Source: Bacillus sp. KH172YL63
GTDB taxonomy: Bacteria > Bacillota > Bacilli > Bacillales > Bacillaceae_B
Direction: 5' to 3'
Assembly: GCF_011398925.1 (NCBI RefSeq)
Contig: NZ_AP022842.1
Span: forward strand, 2,158,001 to 2,222,000
Length of the DNA stretch: 64,000 nucleotides
Of this stretch, positions 8,379 to 17,268 are shown in pieces. Numbering within the stretch: position 1 is the first letter of the stretch; each line of letters starts with the position of its first letter. Both the position numbers and the translations under genes were made by a program. Under the pieces are notes generated by a model. That model saw only the letters and a program-made list of their open reading frames with translations. It did no database searches and was not told where the DNA came from.

Positions 8379-8654
8379 TCAGCAACCGCCACCGGCGCCA
8401 ATCAACACCAATCCAACTCCATCAGTTGTGTTTTCCACATCAATTGTCAGTCCGTCTGTTTCTTCGACTGACTGATCAAAAGCAACGCGGATGCCGTTAA
8501 TCGCTTGAATGCGGTCTGTCGCTTCCGGGTCATCCATGGATACGGTGACCTGCGGGCCGCAGCATCCGGCTACCGAGGATAAACGGATACCTTCTGCGCC
8601 TTGTTCTGCGAGTATGTCTGTTAACACTGTTTTTGCTTGAGCTGTAATGTTCAT
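8379..8654 (-). CDS. HesB/IscA-like iron-sulfur biogenesis family protein
   Basis: A 91-residue protein of the HesB/IscA (YneR-like) family, which binds iron or iron-sulfur clusters and delivers them. It has the SVAGCCGPQV motif near residues 27-36 and a C-terminal GAGGGC, so three cysteines are available for metal or cluster binding. It is the last gene of the arsD-arsA unit, 12 bases after the phosphatase gene, with AGGAGGG before its ATG. Its place in an arsenic operon suggests repair of clusters or binding of arsenite by the vicinal cysteines; that is inference. Confidence 0.8.
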   Translation of the reverse strand: MNITAQAKTVLTDILAEQGAEGIRLSSVAGCCGPQVTVSMDDPEATDRIQAINGIRVAFDQSVEETDGLTIDVENTTDGVGLVLIGAGGGC

Positions 8655-8665
8655 GTGAGACCCTC

Positions 8666-9091
8666 CTATGTTTGTGGATATAGTTTTTGCAGGGATGCCA
8701 TCATTTCAGGTTTTACGTTGATTTTCGGTCGGACTGCTTTGGCGATGGCTTCTGCTTCTGCCAAAGTCGACGCTTCACCGAGTTCAAGCAGTGTGCCGAG
8801 TGCAACGGTACCGGTCCGGTTGCTTCCACCCTGACAGTGGAAATAGATGTTTTTGCCTTCTTTATAGGCTGAGACGACCTGGTCGATGGATGCTTTGATT
8901 GAATCGTCCTGCTCGCCTTGGTTGTCTACGATCGGGCTGTGGATGCGGTCGTATGCTGTGTCCATTGCCGGTGCTTCTGCACGCAGGTCGAATACAAGAT
9001 CGATTTTTTCGTTGGTTACTGCATCGGATGCATCATCTGCGCCTCCGATGTAGATGCGGTCTTTGAGTAATTCCTGGTAGTTGACTGTCAT
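8666..9091 (-). CDS. Dual-specificity protein phosphatase-like protein
   Basis: A 141-residue protein with the cysteine phosphatase signature HCQGGSNRTG (HCX5R) near residues 104-113 and a candidate general acid (Asp/Glu) in the VDNQGEQDD loop about 28 residues earlier. The family removes phosphate from protein tyrosine/serine/threonine or other substrates. It sits between arsA and the HesB-like gene in the same transcription unit, 16 bases from arsA, with GGAGG before the ATG. Its role in arsenic resistance is not established; it may act on arsenate/phosphate-stress substrates. Confidence 0.8.
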   Translation of the reverse strand: MTVNYQELLKDRIYIGGADDASDAVTNEKIDLVFDLRAEAPAMDTAYDRIHSPIVDNQGEQDDSIKASIDQVVSAYKEGKNIYFHCQGGSNRTGTVALGTLLELGEASTLAEAEAIAKAVRPKINVKPEMMASLQKLYPQT

Positions 9092-9106
9092 GTTGGTTCC
9101 TCCGTA

Positions 9107-10873
9107 TCATTTCATGAAATCTTTCAGTTTGGTATAGCCGATTTTTTCTTCTTCCAACCACGGGATTGTGCTTGTTTGTTTTCCATAGTGCTCCTTCACT
9201 TTCATGATCCACTCTTTCTCTGCCTGAGCTTTCGCCAAGAGGACAGGATCACTCGTTCTTGTGTGGGAGAGACTTTGGTTTATGACCCACCAGCCGGGTG
9301 TGATGCCGGCGCGGATCAGGTCTTCCTGCAGGCGTGAGGCTTCGAGTACGGGTGTCGCCTCAGGCAGGGTGACGATGACGACTGCCGTTTCTTTTTCATT
9401 TCTGAGGGTCGGCAGCAGCTCTTTCACGCTGGCGGGGATATCGCCCGTGGATTTCTCGATTTCCCTGCTGTATGATTCAGCCGCATCCAATAAAAGGAGC
9501 GTATGGCCGGTTGGTGCCGTGTCGATCACGACGATTTCCTCGTCGGAGCGTGCGACCACTTCACTGAATGCCCTGAAAACGGCGATTTCTTCGGTACACG
9601 GGGAATTCAAGTCTTCTTCCAAATAAGCAAGACCCTCCTCGTCCACCTCATCCTTCGCTTTCTCCAGCACTTCTTTTCGGTAGGCTTCCACTTCAGCTTT
9701 CGGATCGATGGCGCTGATTGTCAGACGTTCGTTCATATCCTCATGCTGAAATTGATAGTTGAGATGAGCCGCGGGGTCCGTAGTTGTCAGATGTACCTTG
9801 TGACCTTTTTCAACCAATCCGACTGCAATGGCTGAAGCGACGGTCGTTTTCCCGACGCCCCCTTTCCCCATGGTGAAAATCAGGGAAGTCCCGTTTTGGG
9901 AGAAATCCTCAACCAGGTCATGCAATCGATCCGTTTCGATCAGTTCTTGATTCAACACGCTTAGGTCGGGTTGTGTCTCAGACGCTTTGAATAGCACCCG
10001 CAGATTGTCTACACCTGTCAGTGAATGGGAGACAAAAGGCAGTGCATAAGTCGGGAGCGCTGCAAGATTGTGAGGCAGTGTACTCAATGCCTGCTGCTGC
10101 TTTTGATAGAATGCAAGTGAAACCGGATCATTGTCCACTTTATTGGTCAACAGGCCGTTGATCAGAAGCAACTGATGATTGATTCCGGTCGAGTTTAATT
10201 CATCCGATGCCCGGGATGCTTCTGCCAAAGAAGATCCGTCCGGTCTTGCCACGAGTAAGAGGGTCGTTTGGGTTTCGTCTGACAGAACGGCCACGCTTCT
10301 TGAGTAGATTTCTTTCTTATCTACGAGTCCTGCAAGCGGCCCGAGGCACGACGCTCCGTGGGTACTTTCTTCCAGGAACCCGTCCCAGGCAGACGGCAGC
10401 TGCAGCAGGCGGAGCGTATGGCCGGTCGGTGCTGTATCAAACAGGATATGATCGTACTGACCCGTGATGCCCTGATCGGAAAGCAGTCCTGAGAATTCGT
10501 CGAATGCGGCAAGCTCGACCGTGCAGGCACCTGATAACTGCTCCTCCATTGTTGCTACTACAGAATCAGGAAGAACACCACGGTACGGCCCAATCACTTT
10601 TTCCCGGTATGCACGGGCAGATTGTTCCGGATCTATATTGCTGATATAGAGTTCCCCTGCACCCGGCACTTGAGTGGGTACGTGAGCGCAGTCAATCTGG
10701 AACACATCCTGGAGATTTGACGCAGGATCAGTGCTGATGAGAAGCACCTTCTTTCCTTGATCGGCAAGGGCGATCGCCGTGGCACTTGCGGTTGACGTCT
10801 TGCCGACTCCCCCCTTTCCGGTGATAAAAAGGAAAGGGGTACGCAGAATATGAGGTTCATAAGTTTGAAACAT
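9107..10873 (-). CDS. arsA: Arsenite-translocating ATPase ArsA
   Basis: A 588-residue soluble ATPase made of two homologous halves, which couples ATP hydrolysis to arsenite efflux through ArsB. Each half has a P-loop (GKGGVGKTS near residue 19, GKGGVGKTT near residue 335) and the signature DTAPTGHTLRLL or DTAPTGHTLLLL. Three cysteines lie where the metal-site cysteines are expected: in GACTVELAAFDEF (about residue 116), HGASCLGPL (about 175) and NSPCTEEIAVF (about 430). These correspond to the E. coli Cys113, Cys172 and Cys422. It follows arsD by 10 bases and has AGGAGGG before the start. Confidence 0.97.
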   Translation of the reverse strand: MFQTYEPHILRTPFLFITGKGGVGKTSTASATAIALADQGKKVLLISTDPASNLQDVFQIDCAHVPTQVPGAGELYISNIDPEQSARAYREKVIGPYRGVLPDSVVATMEEQLSGACTVELAAFDEFSGLLSDQGITGQYDHILFDTAPTGHTLRLLQLPSAWDGFLEESTHGASCLGPLAGLVDKKEIYSRSVAVLSDETQTTLLLVARPDGSSLAEASRASDELNSTGINHQLLLINGLLTNKVDNDPVSLAFYQKQQQALSTLPHNLAALPTYALPFVSHSLTGVDNLRVLFKASETQPDLSVLNQELIETDRLHDLVEDFSQNGTSLIFTMGKGGVGKTTVASAIAVGLVEKGHKVHLTTTDPAAHLNYQFQHEDMNERLTISAIDPKAEVEAYRKEVLEKAKDEVDEEGLAYLEEDLNSPCTEEIAVFRAFSEVVARSDEEIVVIDTAPTGHTLLLLDAAESYSREIEKSTGDIPASVKELLPTLRNEKETAVVIVTLPEATPVLEASRLQEDLIRAGITPGWWVINQSLSHTRTSDPVLLAKAQAEKEWIMKVKEHYGKQTSTIPWLEEEKIGYTKLKDFMK

Positions 10874-10883
10874 ATCGTCCCTC

Positions 10884-11249
10884 CTACTTCCGTGATTTCA
10901 AGTCTAGTGATAGTCGGACTTTCGGTTTCTTCGTCAGTTCTTCTGGAGAAAGCCCGAACCAGCCTGCCAATTCCTCATTCGATGGATAGCTTCCAGACCG
11001 CACTGCTTCTCCGTCAAGAAGGATCAGCGGCAAAGCGTCTGGTCCCTTCTTCTTCAACACTTCGCTGACGACGGGATTTTCTGCGAATGCAGCCGGTTCA
11101 GTTGTCAGTTGATAGCGGGATATGCTGTATCCCTTTTGTTCCAAAGAATAAACAGCCGAAGCGATCCGAGTTAATTCAGGGTCGACACCTGGACCGCAAA
11201 CACCGGTTGAACAACACATTGCAGGATCAAAAATCTCGATTTTCTTCAT
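10884..11249 (-). CDS. arsD: Arsenite metallochaperone ArsD
   Basis: A 121-residue protein that hands arsenite to ArsA. The three cysteines needed for this, Cys12, Cys13 and Cys18, are present in the CCSTGVCG motif. The C-terminal cysteine pairs of the E. coli plasmid protein are absent; they are dispensable in that family. GGAGGAG precedes the ATG. It is the first gene of a second transcription unit, separated from arsC by a terminator and a candidate ArsR-controlled promoter. Confidence 0.95.
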   Translation of the reverse strand: MKKIEIFDPAMCCSTGVCGPGVDPELTRIASAVYSLEQKGYSISRYQLTTEPAAFAENPVVSEVLKKKGPDALPLILLDGEAVRSGSYPSNEELAGWFGLSPEELTKKPKVRLSLDLKSRK

Positions 11250-11270
11250 CTAACCACTCCTCCATACACT

Positions 11271-11288
11271 TATAAGCATATACTTATA
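11271..11288 (-). promoter_or_regulatory. Candidate ArsR-type operator/promoter before arsD
   Basis: TATAAG-CATATA-CTTATA is an AT-rich inverted repeat just upstream of arsD. A related ATATAAGCA sequence lies in the arsR promoter at 13464-13492. The placement suggests that the arsD unit has its own arsenite-responsive promoter. Confidence 0.45.
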
Positions 11289-11303
11289 TAAAGATAAAAA
11301 GAA

Positions 11304-11328
11304 AACCAAGAGAAAAGCTCTCCTGGTT
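11304..11328 (-). terminator. Terminator after arsC
   Basis: AACCAGGAGAG and CTCTTGGTT arms (one bulged base) are followed on the minus strand by TTTTCTTTTT. It lies 9 bases beyond the arsC stop and separates arsRBC from arsDA. Confidence 0.7.
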
Positions 11329-11336
11329 ATGCTTTT

Positions 11337-11756
11337 TTATTCACCGGTCTTTGCAAAACGTTGAATTCTTTCTTCAATTTCATCACGCACACGCTGGAAG
11401 AAAGCCCATTTCTCTTCGTCTGTTCCTTCCGCTTTTGCAGGATCATCGAATCCCCAGTGAACGCGTTTCACATGTGGTGGTGTTACCGGGCATTTGTCAG
11501 CTGCGTCACCGCAAAGTGTCACAACAAGGTCAGCTGAATTCAAGATTTCAGCGTCGATGATATCGGATGTTTGGTTCGTGATATCGATATCAACTTCGTT
11601 CATCGCTTTCACTGCATTCGGGTTTAAGCCGTGTGCTTCGATTCCTGCGCTGTATACGTTCCACTCGTTTCCTAAATGCTTTTTCGCCCAGCCTTCAGCC
11701 ATTTGGCTGCGGCAAGAGTTTCCTGTACATAAGAAATAGATGGTTTTTTTAGACAT
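11337..11756 (-). CDS. arsC: Arsenate reductase ArsC, thioredoxin-coupled type
   Basis: A 139-residue low-molecular-weight phosphatase-fold arsenate reductase that converts arsenate to arsenite. The P-loop CTGNSCRS starts at Cys10 and the redox cysteines are in LCGDAADKC (about Cys82 and Cys89), as in the S. aureus/B. subtilis thioredoxin-dependent enzymes. The start ATG follows AAGGAGAG. It is the third gene of the arsR-arsB-arsC unit, 24 bases downstream of arsB. Confidence 0.97.
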   Translation of the reverse strand: MSKKTIYFLCTGNSCRSQMAEGWAKKHLGNEWNVYSAGIEAHGLNPNAVKAMNEVDIDITNQTSDIIDAEILNSADLVVTLCGDAADKCPVTPPHVKRVHWGFDDPAKAEGTDEEKWAFFQRVRDEIEERIQRFAKTGE

Positions 11757-11780
11757 GTTGAGTCTCTCCTTTAATGTTTG

Positions 11781-13070
11781 TTAGATGATTAATAACCATA
11801 TATAAAGCCCGACCAATGTGATGAAAAGGGTTGGGATGGTCAAGATGATGCCTGTTTTGAAATACGTCCCCCAGGAGATTTTCACTCCTTTTAATGACAG
11901 AACGTGGAGCCATAACAGCGTCGCGAGCGACCCGATCGGGGTGATCTTCGGTCCGAGGTCGGAACCGATGACATTTGCATAGATCAGCGCTTCGCGGATG
12001 ACGCCGGATGTATCGGTATCGGCAATCGCCAGTGCGTCGATCATGACGGTCGGCATGTTGTTCATGACCGAAGACAGAATCGCGGCGATGAATCCCATGC
12101 CGACTGTGGCAGCAAACAATCCTTGATCTGCCGTCACCTGGATGATGTCTGCCAGCACATTCGTCAATCCGACATTCCGGAGGCCGTAGACGACCACGTA
12201 CATGCCGATCGAGAAGAAGACGATCGCCCAAGGAGCGCCCTTGATGACGGTTCTCGTATTCACCGCTGCACTTCTTCTCGCCATCATGAGAAAGAAGATC
12301 GAGACGATCCCAGCGATGATGGATACCGGAATCCCGATGAATTCACTTGCAAAATAGCCTGCAAGCAAGACGAGCAGCACCACCCATGAAAGGCGGAACA
12401 TTTTTTGATCCTTGATCGCGTCCACCGGTTTCTTCAGCTGTGACACATCATAATTGTCCGGGATGCTCTTGCGGAAGAACAAATACAGTACCAGAATACT
12501 CGCCCCAAGGGAGAACAAATTCGGTACAATCATCCGGGAAGCGAACTCGACGAACCCGATGCCGAAGAAGTCCGCGGATACGATGTTGACGAGATTGCTG
12601 ACCACCAACGGAAGTGATGTTGTATCAGCGATGAATCCACTTGCGATGATAAACGGGAACACCAGCTTTTCGCTGAAGTTCAGGTTCCGTACCATGGCAA
12701 GCACGATCGGTGTCAGAATCAATGCCGCACCGTCGTTGGCAAAAAGGGCCGCAACAACTGCGCCAAGCAGGGATACGTACACGAACATCCGCACGCCGCT
12801 CCCCTTTGCCGCCTTCGCCATATGTAAGGCAGCCCATTCGAAGAATCCGATCTCATCCAGTATGAGTGAGATGATGATGATCGCAATGAATGCCAATGTC
12901 GCATTCCAGACGATGCCGGTCACATCCACCACATCGTTGAAATCGACCACACCCACAATCAGGGCAAGTACCGCCCCGCCGACAGCCGACCATCCGATCG
13001 ACAGTCCTTTAGGCTGCCAGATGACAAGCACTAGGGTGAGTAAGAAAATCAGTGATGCTAAAATTGTCAT
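11781..13070 (-). CDS. arsB: Arsenite efflux permease ArsB
   Basis: A 429-residue polytopic membrane protein of the ArsB/NhaD family, with about twelve hydrophobic segments and the conserved [19 protein letters not shown] and [20 protein letters not shown] stretches. It exports arsenite (and antimonite) alone using the proton gradient, or together with ArsA using ATP. ArsA and ArsD are encoded just downstream, so the pump form is likely. AGGAGG lies ten bases before the ATG. It directly follows arsR. Confidence 0.96.
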   Translation of the reverse strand: MTILASLIFLLTLVLVIWQPKGLSIGWSAVGGAVLALIVGVVDFNDVVDVTGIVWNATLAFIAIIIISLILDEIGFFEWAALHMAKAAKGSGVRMFVYVSLLGAVVAALFANDGAALILTPIVLAMVRNLNFSEKLVFPFIIASGFIADTTSLPLVVSNLVNIVSADFFGIGFVEFASRMIVPNLFSLGASILVLYLFFRKSIPDNYDVSQLKKPVDAIKDQKMFRLSWVVLLVLLAGYFASEFIGIPVSIIAGIVSIFFLMMARRSAAVNTRTVIKGAPWAIVFFSIGMYVVVYGLRNVGLTNVLADIIQVTADQGLFAATVGMGFIAAILSSVMNNMPTVMIDALAIADTDTSGVIREALIYANVIGSDLGPKITPIGSLATLLWLHVLSLKGVKISWGTYFKTGIILTIPTLFITLVGLYIWLLII

Positions 13071-13084
13071 AGTGCCCTTACCTC

Positions 13085-13432
13085 CTATTCATCACAGGAA
13101 ATGCGCAAGCCCTGCTCGGTGAGCTCCGTCAATTTGAAGCCCTGGTCCGGCAGCTGGTTCAGAAGGCTCTGGATCATCGGGAAGATTTCACTTTCCCGGT
13201 TGAGGGAATAAATGACCCACTGTCCACGGCGCTTCTCCCTTACGATTCCTGCGTCTTTCAATTTACGGACGTGCTGACTGATCGCAGGCTGACTTGTTTT
13301 GAAAATCTCTACAAACTCACACACACAGCAATCATTTCCATCCAATATTTTTACCATTGTCAACCGGGTTTTATCCCCGAGCAACTTTAAAACACTTGCA
13401 GCTTTGTTTATTTCAACAGTCGATACTTGCAT
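13085..13432 (-). CDS. arsR: Arsenical resistance repressor ArsR
   Basis: A 115-residue winged-helix repressor of the ArsR/SmtB family. The metal-sensing cysteines are in [11 protein letters not shown] (about residues 33-43), followed by the recognition helix region [19 protein letters not shown] and the wing [13 protein letters not shown]. Arsenite binding releases it from the operator. AGGAGGTG precedes the ATG and a promoter lies 30-60 bases upstream. It is the first gene of the ars locus and presumably controls both transcription units. Confidence 0.96.
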   Translation of the reverse strand: MQVSTVEINKAASVLKLLGDKTRLTMVKILDGNDCCVCEFVEIFKTSQPAISQHVRKLKDAGIVREKRRGQWVIYSLNRESEIFPMIQSLLNQLPDQGFKLTELTEQGLRISCDE

Positions 13433-13463
13433 AAATGCACCTCCTGAATCAATTCAGATATTA

Positions 13464-13492
13464 ATATATAATAATTTGCTTATATGTTCAAG
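13464..13492 (-). promoter_or_regulatory. arsR promoter
   Basis: On the minus strand TTGAAC (13492-13487) and TATATT (13469-13464) are separated by 17 bases. The AT-rich spacer contains ATATAAGCA, shared with the arsD upstream repeat and a likely ArsR contact. Confidence 0.6.
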
Positions 13493-13588
13493 GAGAAATG
13501 TCGAACTTTTTATTTCGGATTCAGTAACAATACAGTAAAAAAATGGTAAAATATGAGTATTCACTTTTTATATGCAGGAGGTTCCGTT

Positions 13589-14569
13589 TTGAAACCAAAC
13601 GTCATAGTTATCTTTGTCCTCACCATTTTAGTCCTAACCCTTGCATCATGTGATGATGCAGCCGAAACGAGTAGGGAATCCGTAAAGAAATCCATTCAAT
13701 TCGAGGACCTTGTCACAACTTTTCAGCACCCCGATACACAACAGTCCTTCAAGATCATTCATGCCTACGAACTTTTTCAGAACTATATCGGCGCAGTAGC
13801 TGACCATCCAGATGATCCTTATATGGAAATTTATCAAGAAGAAGTCATTGATCCGATTTACGAAGATTGCTTCAGTGACGGTGAATTCCTGTATATGGCC
13901 GACCCAATCCTGAAAGGTTCGCCCCAGCAATTGAGCGTCGGTCCTACCCATTTAGCCGAAATCCAGCATCTCATCGATGACATCGACACAGAGAAAACCG
14001 AAAATCTCATCCGGGAATCACTTCTGAAATCGTCTGAACTCCTGCCTGTAGAGATGGAAACAACCGTATGCGTCCTTCCTTCTAAAAACAAACAGGTAAA
14101 TATGATCACAGTCGGTGCAGGGAAGATCAGTGTCCTTTACAACCCGCTCTATACGGAAGAAACACTAAGGGCAGGCGTTGCCCATGAATACCATCACAGC
14201 TTCTGGGCTAACCGTTATTTAGATCCATCTGCTCCTCCAACGGTGTTAGATAACATGATATTTGAAGGAAAAGCGGTCATGTTCGAAAAAACGGTTTACC
14301 CGGATATAGAAATGACCCGCATTGATGATGCATATAATAAAGACAATTGGGCAAAGATCCAACAACATCTCGACAAAGTCGATGTAAGCCGCTCGTACGA
14401 CATCATGATGGGTGGAAAAGGCCTGCCGTGGGGTTATGGCTACAGTGAAGGCTATAAAATGGTGGAATCCTATTTAGAGAGAAACCAGGACCTATCCCCT
14501 GCTGATTGGACCCCGGTACATGCCAAGGAAATCTTTGAGGCCGGCCAGTATGATGACCATTACCGTTAA
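13589..14569 (+). CDS. DUF2268-type putative zinc protease, lipoprotein
   Basis: A 326-residue lipoprotein: an N-terminal hydrophobic stretch ends in the lipobox LASC. The HEYHHSFW motif (HExxH, about residue 203) marks a zinc peptidase fold as in DUF2268 proteins, and a following downstream Glu in FEGKAVMFE would complete the metal site. It is anchored outside the cell; the substrate is unknown. The start is the TTG at 13589, seven bases after CAGGAGGT; upstream in-frame ATGs lack a ribosome binding site. A 59-residue membrane protein gene follows after 17 bases, suggesting a small operon. Confidence 0.82.
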   Translation: MKPNVIVIFVLTILVLTLASCDDAAETSRESVKKSIQFEDLVTTFQHPDTQQSFKIIHAYELFQNYIGAVADHPDDPYMEIYQEEVIDPIYEDCFSDGEFLYMADPILKGSPQQLSVGPTHLAEIQHLIDDIDTEKTENLIRESLLKSSELLPVEMETTVCVLPSKNKQVNMITVGAGKISVLYNPLYTEETLRAGVAHEYHHSFWANRYLDPSAPPTVLDNMIFEGKAVMFEKTVYPDIEMTRIDDAYNKDNWAKIQQHLDKVDVSRSYDIMMGGKGLPWGYGYSEGYKMVESYLERNQDLSPADWTPVHAKEIFEAGQYDDHYR

Positions 14570-14586
14570 GGAAAGAGGGTATTCAG

Positions 14587-14766
14587 GTGAAATCATTTCA
14601 TAAATGTATTGTGCTGCTTGTCACCGTCTTCTTCATTTTCTTACTGTTTGATTTCGTGAAATATGATGATTGGATTTGGAAAGAAAATCTTCTGCAGGCA
14701 TTCTTTTTTACTTTCTTTTATTCCCTGCTGGTTTGGTTGATGGGGTTGTTGAAGAAGAAGGAATGA
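14587..14766 (+). CDS. Small two-segment membrane protein
   Basis: A GTG-started frame encoding 59 residues with two hydrophobic segments (about 8-23 and 37-54) and a lysine-rich C-terminus. It follows the DUF2268 lipoprotein gene by 17 bases and has GAGGGT upstream. No family is recognised; it may help or anchor the neighbouring protease. Confidence 0.5.
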   Translation: MKSFHKCIVLLVTVFFIFLLFDFVKYDDWIWKENLLQAFFFTFFYSLLVWLMGLLKKKE

Positions 14767-14854
14767 GAGTTTCAGGAGATAAAAAAGGGCTGGCACATAT
14801 CTAAGCCCTCTTACTCAAAACACGAACTTTTATAAAATACAGTTCAATTTGGTA

Positions 14855-14995
14855 CACCGCTGTTGATTTCCGTGCAAGGCTTCGCTTTCCTCGGGCGGCG
14901 GTGAGCCTCCTCGTCGCTGACGCTCCTGCGGGGTCTCACCTACCCCGCTTTTCCCGAAGGAGTCTTCGCCTTGCACTCCAATCAACAGCTGGACC
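14855..14995. repeat. Palindromic GC-rich intergenic repeat, copy A
   Basis: An imperfect palindrome of about 135 bp. The outer arms (GCTGTTGATTtccGTGCAAGGC and its complement) lie at 14858-14880 and 14968-14992, and the inner part has GTGAGCCTCCTC...CCTGCGGGGTCTCACC. It shares this layout with copy B at 18522-18645. Such elements are scattered in many Bacillaceae genomes. The surrounding 14767-15207 holds no gene. Confidence 0.7.
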
Positions 14996-15022
14996 CTGCT
15001 AAATAAATGTATGAGGAAGAGC

Positions 15023-15073
15023 AAAAAAATCCGAACGAAGTAGATTTTAATAAAATCATTCGTTCGGATTTTT
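15023..15073. terminator. Strong hairpin, probably bidirectional terminator
   Basis: AAAAATCCGAACGA and TCGTTCGGATTTTT form a 14-bp stem around a 21-base loop, with A- and T-runs on the outer sides. It stands between copy A of the palindromic repeat and a truncated copy of it. Confidence 0.7.
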
Positions 15074-15112
15074 CATTCCCTCAGGAGTCGAGCATCTGCA
15101 GCGAGAATCAAC
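15074..15112. repeat. Truncated copy of the palindromic repeat
   Basis: CTCAGGAGTCGAGCATCTGC and the following GAATCAA match the right arm of copy B (CGCAGGAGTCGAGCACCTTC...AATCAA). Only this arm is present. Confidence 0.45.
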
Positions 15113-15207
15113 CAAGTAAATGGTGCCTATAACCTTGAGAATCTTCTATTAATTAACCATTCAATCATTTCCCATCAATGGTGATAAATGTATGAAAACT
15201 CTGCTCC

Positions 15208-15861
15208 TCACGACTCTTCCTCCCCACGGTACACCCCGTCACTCAGGAATGCATTCACTTCATTAAGATGATTTCCGTCGAGCATATAGGTGACGCCGTA
15301 TGTGTCACCGACTCCGTTATGGTTGAGGGCAATGTCCAGGTCATGGACAATTTGTTTGATGTACATATAAGAATAATTTAACGCAGCATCGGCAGTTTTC
15401 CATCTGTCAACGGCCGTATGGGCTTCTGTCTCCCCGCCTGTGTTATCGATATGGGCCGTTCTCATGTATTGACTATGACTGATCATGCCCGACAGGTTTT
15501 GGAGACTGTGGAAATCAGCAGCATCCGACTCCTCCATATAGGGCAGGATGTGATCCACCTGGTTTTTAATCCGTTCCGATTTCAAATACCAGCCATACTC
15601 TTTGTCGAGCCCTTCTTCCATTAGGGCAGGGTCCATCGGTTCATCGAGGATTCTCTTTAAGCTTTCGACCGTATCCAAAGCCCCTGCTTTATTCTTCATG
15701 TCGGTCTGCCTCACTTGATTTCCAGTTGTAGCATCACTCACTTCAACGCTTTCGGCTGCTTCATCAGGAGCCTTTGAAGGTGTCGCATCTTCCGTTGAAC
15801 AACCGGTCAGCACCAGGCCTCCAATGATGATCGCCGACCAATTATGTATTACTTTTTTCAA
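15208..15861 (-). CDS. Lipoprotein of unknown function
   Basis: A 217-residue lipoprotein with lipobox LTGC (about residues 18-21), then a low-complexity acidic linker and a helical domain (about 70-215) containing HILPYMEESDAADFHSL and DIALNHNGVGDTYGVTYM. It is attached to the outer face of the membrane. No family is recognised. It is a single gene reading left; the region downstream is taken by repeats and a terminator. Confidence 0.7.
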   Translation of the reverse strand: MKKVIHNWSAIIIGGLVLTGCSTEDATPSKAPDEAAESVEVSDATTGNQVRQTDMKNKAGALDTVESLKRILDEPMDPALMEEGLDKEYGWYLKSERIKNQVDHILPYMEESDAADFHSLQNLSGMISHSQYMRTAHIDNTGGETEAHTAVDRWKTADAALNYSYMYIKQIVHDLDIALNHNGVGDTYGVTYMLDGNHLNEVNAFLSDGVYRGEEES

Positions 15862-16031
15862 TATACCTTCCCCCTATCAATCCCTGCCCCAATTATTCCC
15901 TTTTCACTCAGGTTAATCAAGACCTTTTGGCAAATCCATCATGTTCGCAAATTGTCCGATATCCTTTAAAAGGATAATTCTTCTATGTTAAAATAACCCA
16001 GTCAGGACATAAATAGATTGGAGCTGTAAAA

Positions 16032-16613
16032 ATGAAGAAGAAAGTGTTGATTGCCGCAGCATGTTTCATGCTCTTGTCTGCATGCAGCAATCAGGAGGAT
16101 GCTTCCAAAGAGGCAGAAGTGGAACAGCATGTGGAGGAAACATCTTCGACAGAGGCGACTCCTCCTGCCGAAGAGCCCCAAACTTCCATGGAAGAAAGTG
16201 ATGCCGAGGACACAGCATCCCCTGCACCTGTGACCAAGGTCGAAGGAAGAAAAACTGAATTTCTGAACCTCCTGGATGCCATCCAGCAAGAAGTCGACAG
16301 CATGCCGGAGAAAAAAGAAGTGGACAAAGGCACGACAAACGCGATGAAAAACTACTACGGTGTTTCGCTCGACAAATATGACGCCGCTTTGAATGACATT
16401 TACGCCCTGCTGAAGGAAAAGCTGTCCCCGGAAGTCATGTCAGATTTAAAGGCGGAACAGTTGCAGTGGATAGAAGAAAAAGAAGCAAAGGCAGAAGAAG
16501 CACGCCTGGAGTATGAAGGCGGCACGTTTGAGAATGTGGCTTATTTGATTTCGTTGAACAAGTCAACGAAGGAAAGATGTTATGAATTGGTGAATGAGTA
16601 TATGACGGATTAG
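16032..16613 (+). CDS. Lipoprotein with LprI-like (DUF1311) C-terminal domain
   Basis: A 193-residue lipoprotein: lipobox LSAC, an acidic Glu/Ala/Ser-rich linker (about 22-70), and a C-terminal domain (about 105-190) with YDAALNDIYALLKEKLSPE and QLQWIEEKEAKAEEA. This is the pattern of the lysozyme-inhibitor LprI/DUF1311 fold, though the usual cysteines are reduced to one. It would sit in the outer face of the membrane. GGAGCTG precedes the ATG. It is monocistronic. Confidence 0.7.
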   Translation: MKKKVLIAAACFMLLSACSNQEDASKEAEVEQHVEETSSTEATPPAEEPQTSMEESDAEDTASPAPVTKVEGRKTEFLNLLDAIQQEVDSMPEKKEVDKGTTNAMKNYYGVSLDKYDAALNDIYALLKEKLSPEVMSDLKAEQLQWIEEKEAKAEEARLEYEGGTFENVAYLISLNKSTKERCYELVNEYMTD

Positions 16614-16699
16614 TCCGGGCTTCCCTGGTGAGAGTGCTTGCAGATCGAATATGACTGCACCGTGCTCCTGCCAGGTCTTTCACTATGACCAGTTGACAA

Positions 16700-17170
16700 T
16701 CATTCCCCTGCCTTCACCTCAATCAATTCCTCCCTCCCATTCCATTTCACCTTCACTTCAAAAATGGTGTCCTGATCATCTACTGCGGGAAATTCCATGT
16801 CTTTTGAGATAGAGGTCGTACCCCCGGTGCCGCTTGAATGGGTAAATATCCGATCGGCTGGGATGACTTCACCTTCAGAAGCCCGTTGTGTACTGCTCCC
16901 ACGGGGAAAAGTGATTTCCACCTTTGCGCCTAAATCCGGTTCGTCTCCCTGATAATTCAGCGTCCACACTTCCTCCTCATCATAATCAATTTCATATTGA
17001 TCTTTAAATTCCGGATGGTCTTTATAGGTGACGGCAGCATCCTGTACGAATTGAGCCGACCAATGTGTGCTGTTTCCTTTAAAAGTCTGGTAATATTCCT
17101 TCGTTGACGAGCAGCCTGATAAAAGAGTGAGCAGTAACACGATGAGAACAGACATTATCCTATATTTCAT
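16700..17170 (-). CDS. Lipoprotein of unknown function
   Basis: A 156-residue lipoprotein with lipobox LLSGC. The mature part is beta-rich, containing YQGDEPDLGAKVEITFPRG and FEVKVKWNGREELIEVKAG, suggesting a small beta-sandwich. The start is at ATG 17170 after a run of six G; upstream extension has no signal-peptide logic. It follows another small lipoprotein gene (17269-17616) in the same orientation, possibly in one operon. No family is recognised. Confidence 0.68.
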   Translation of the reverse strand: MKYRIMSVLIVLLLTLLSGCSSTKEYYQTFKGNSTHWSAQFVQDAAVTYKDHPEFKDQYEIDYDEEEVWTLNYQGDEPDLGAKVEITFPRGSSTQRASEGEVIPADRIFTHSSGTGGTTSISKDMEFPAVDDQDTIFEVKVKWNGREELIEVKAGE

Positions 17171-17268
17171 TGTATTCCCCCCTAAAATGAGCTTATTATA
17201 TCTACAAGCTGCATTATGCCTGCATTTACTGGATAGAAGAAAAAACAGCCCTGTAGGCTGTTCTGCTT

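Noticed and set aside
12454..13122. Long rightward open frame opposite arsB
   Set aside because: It is the complement of a clear ArsB gene; such frames arise from codon use in membrane protein genes.
14793..14815. Hairpin GGGCT...AGCCC as terminator of the small gene at 14587
   Set aside because: The T-run is on the wrong strand for that gene; too weak to list.
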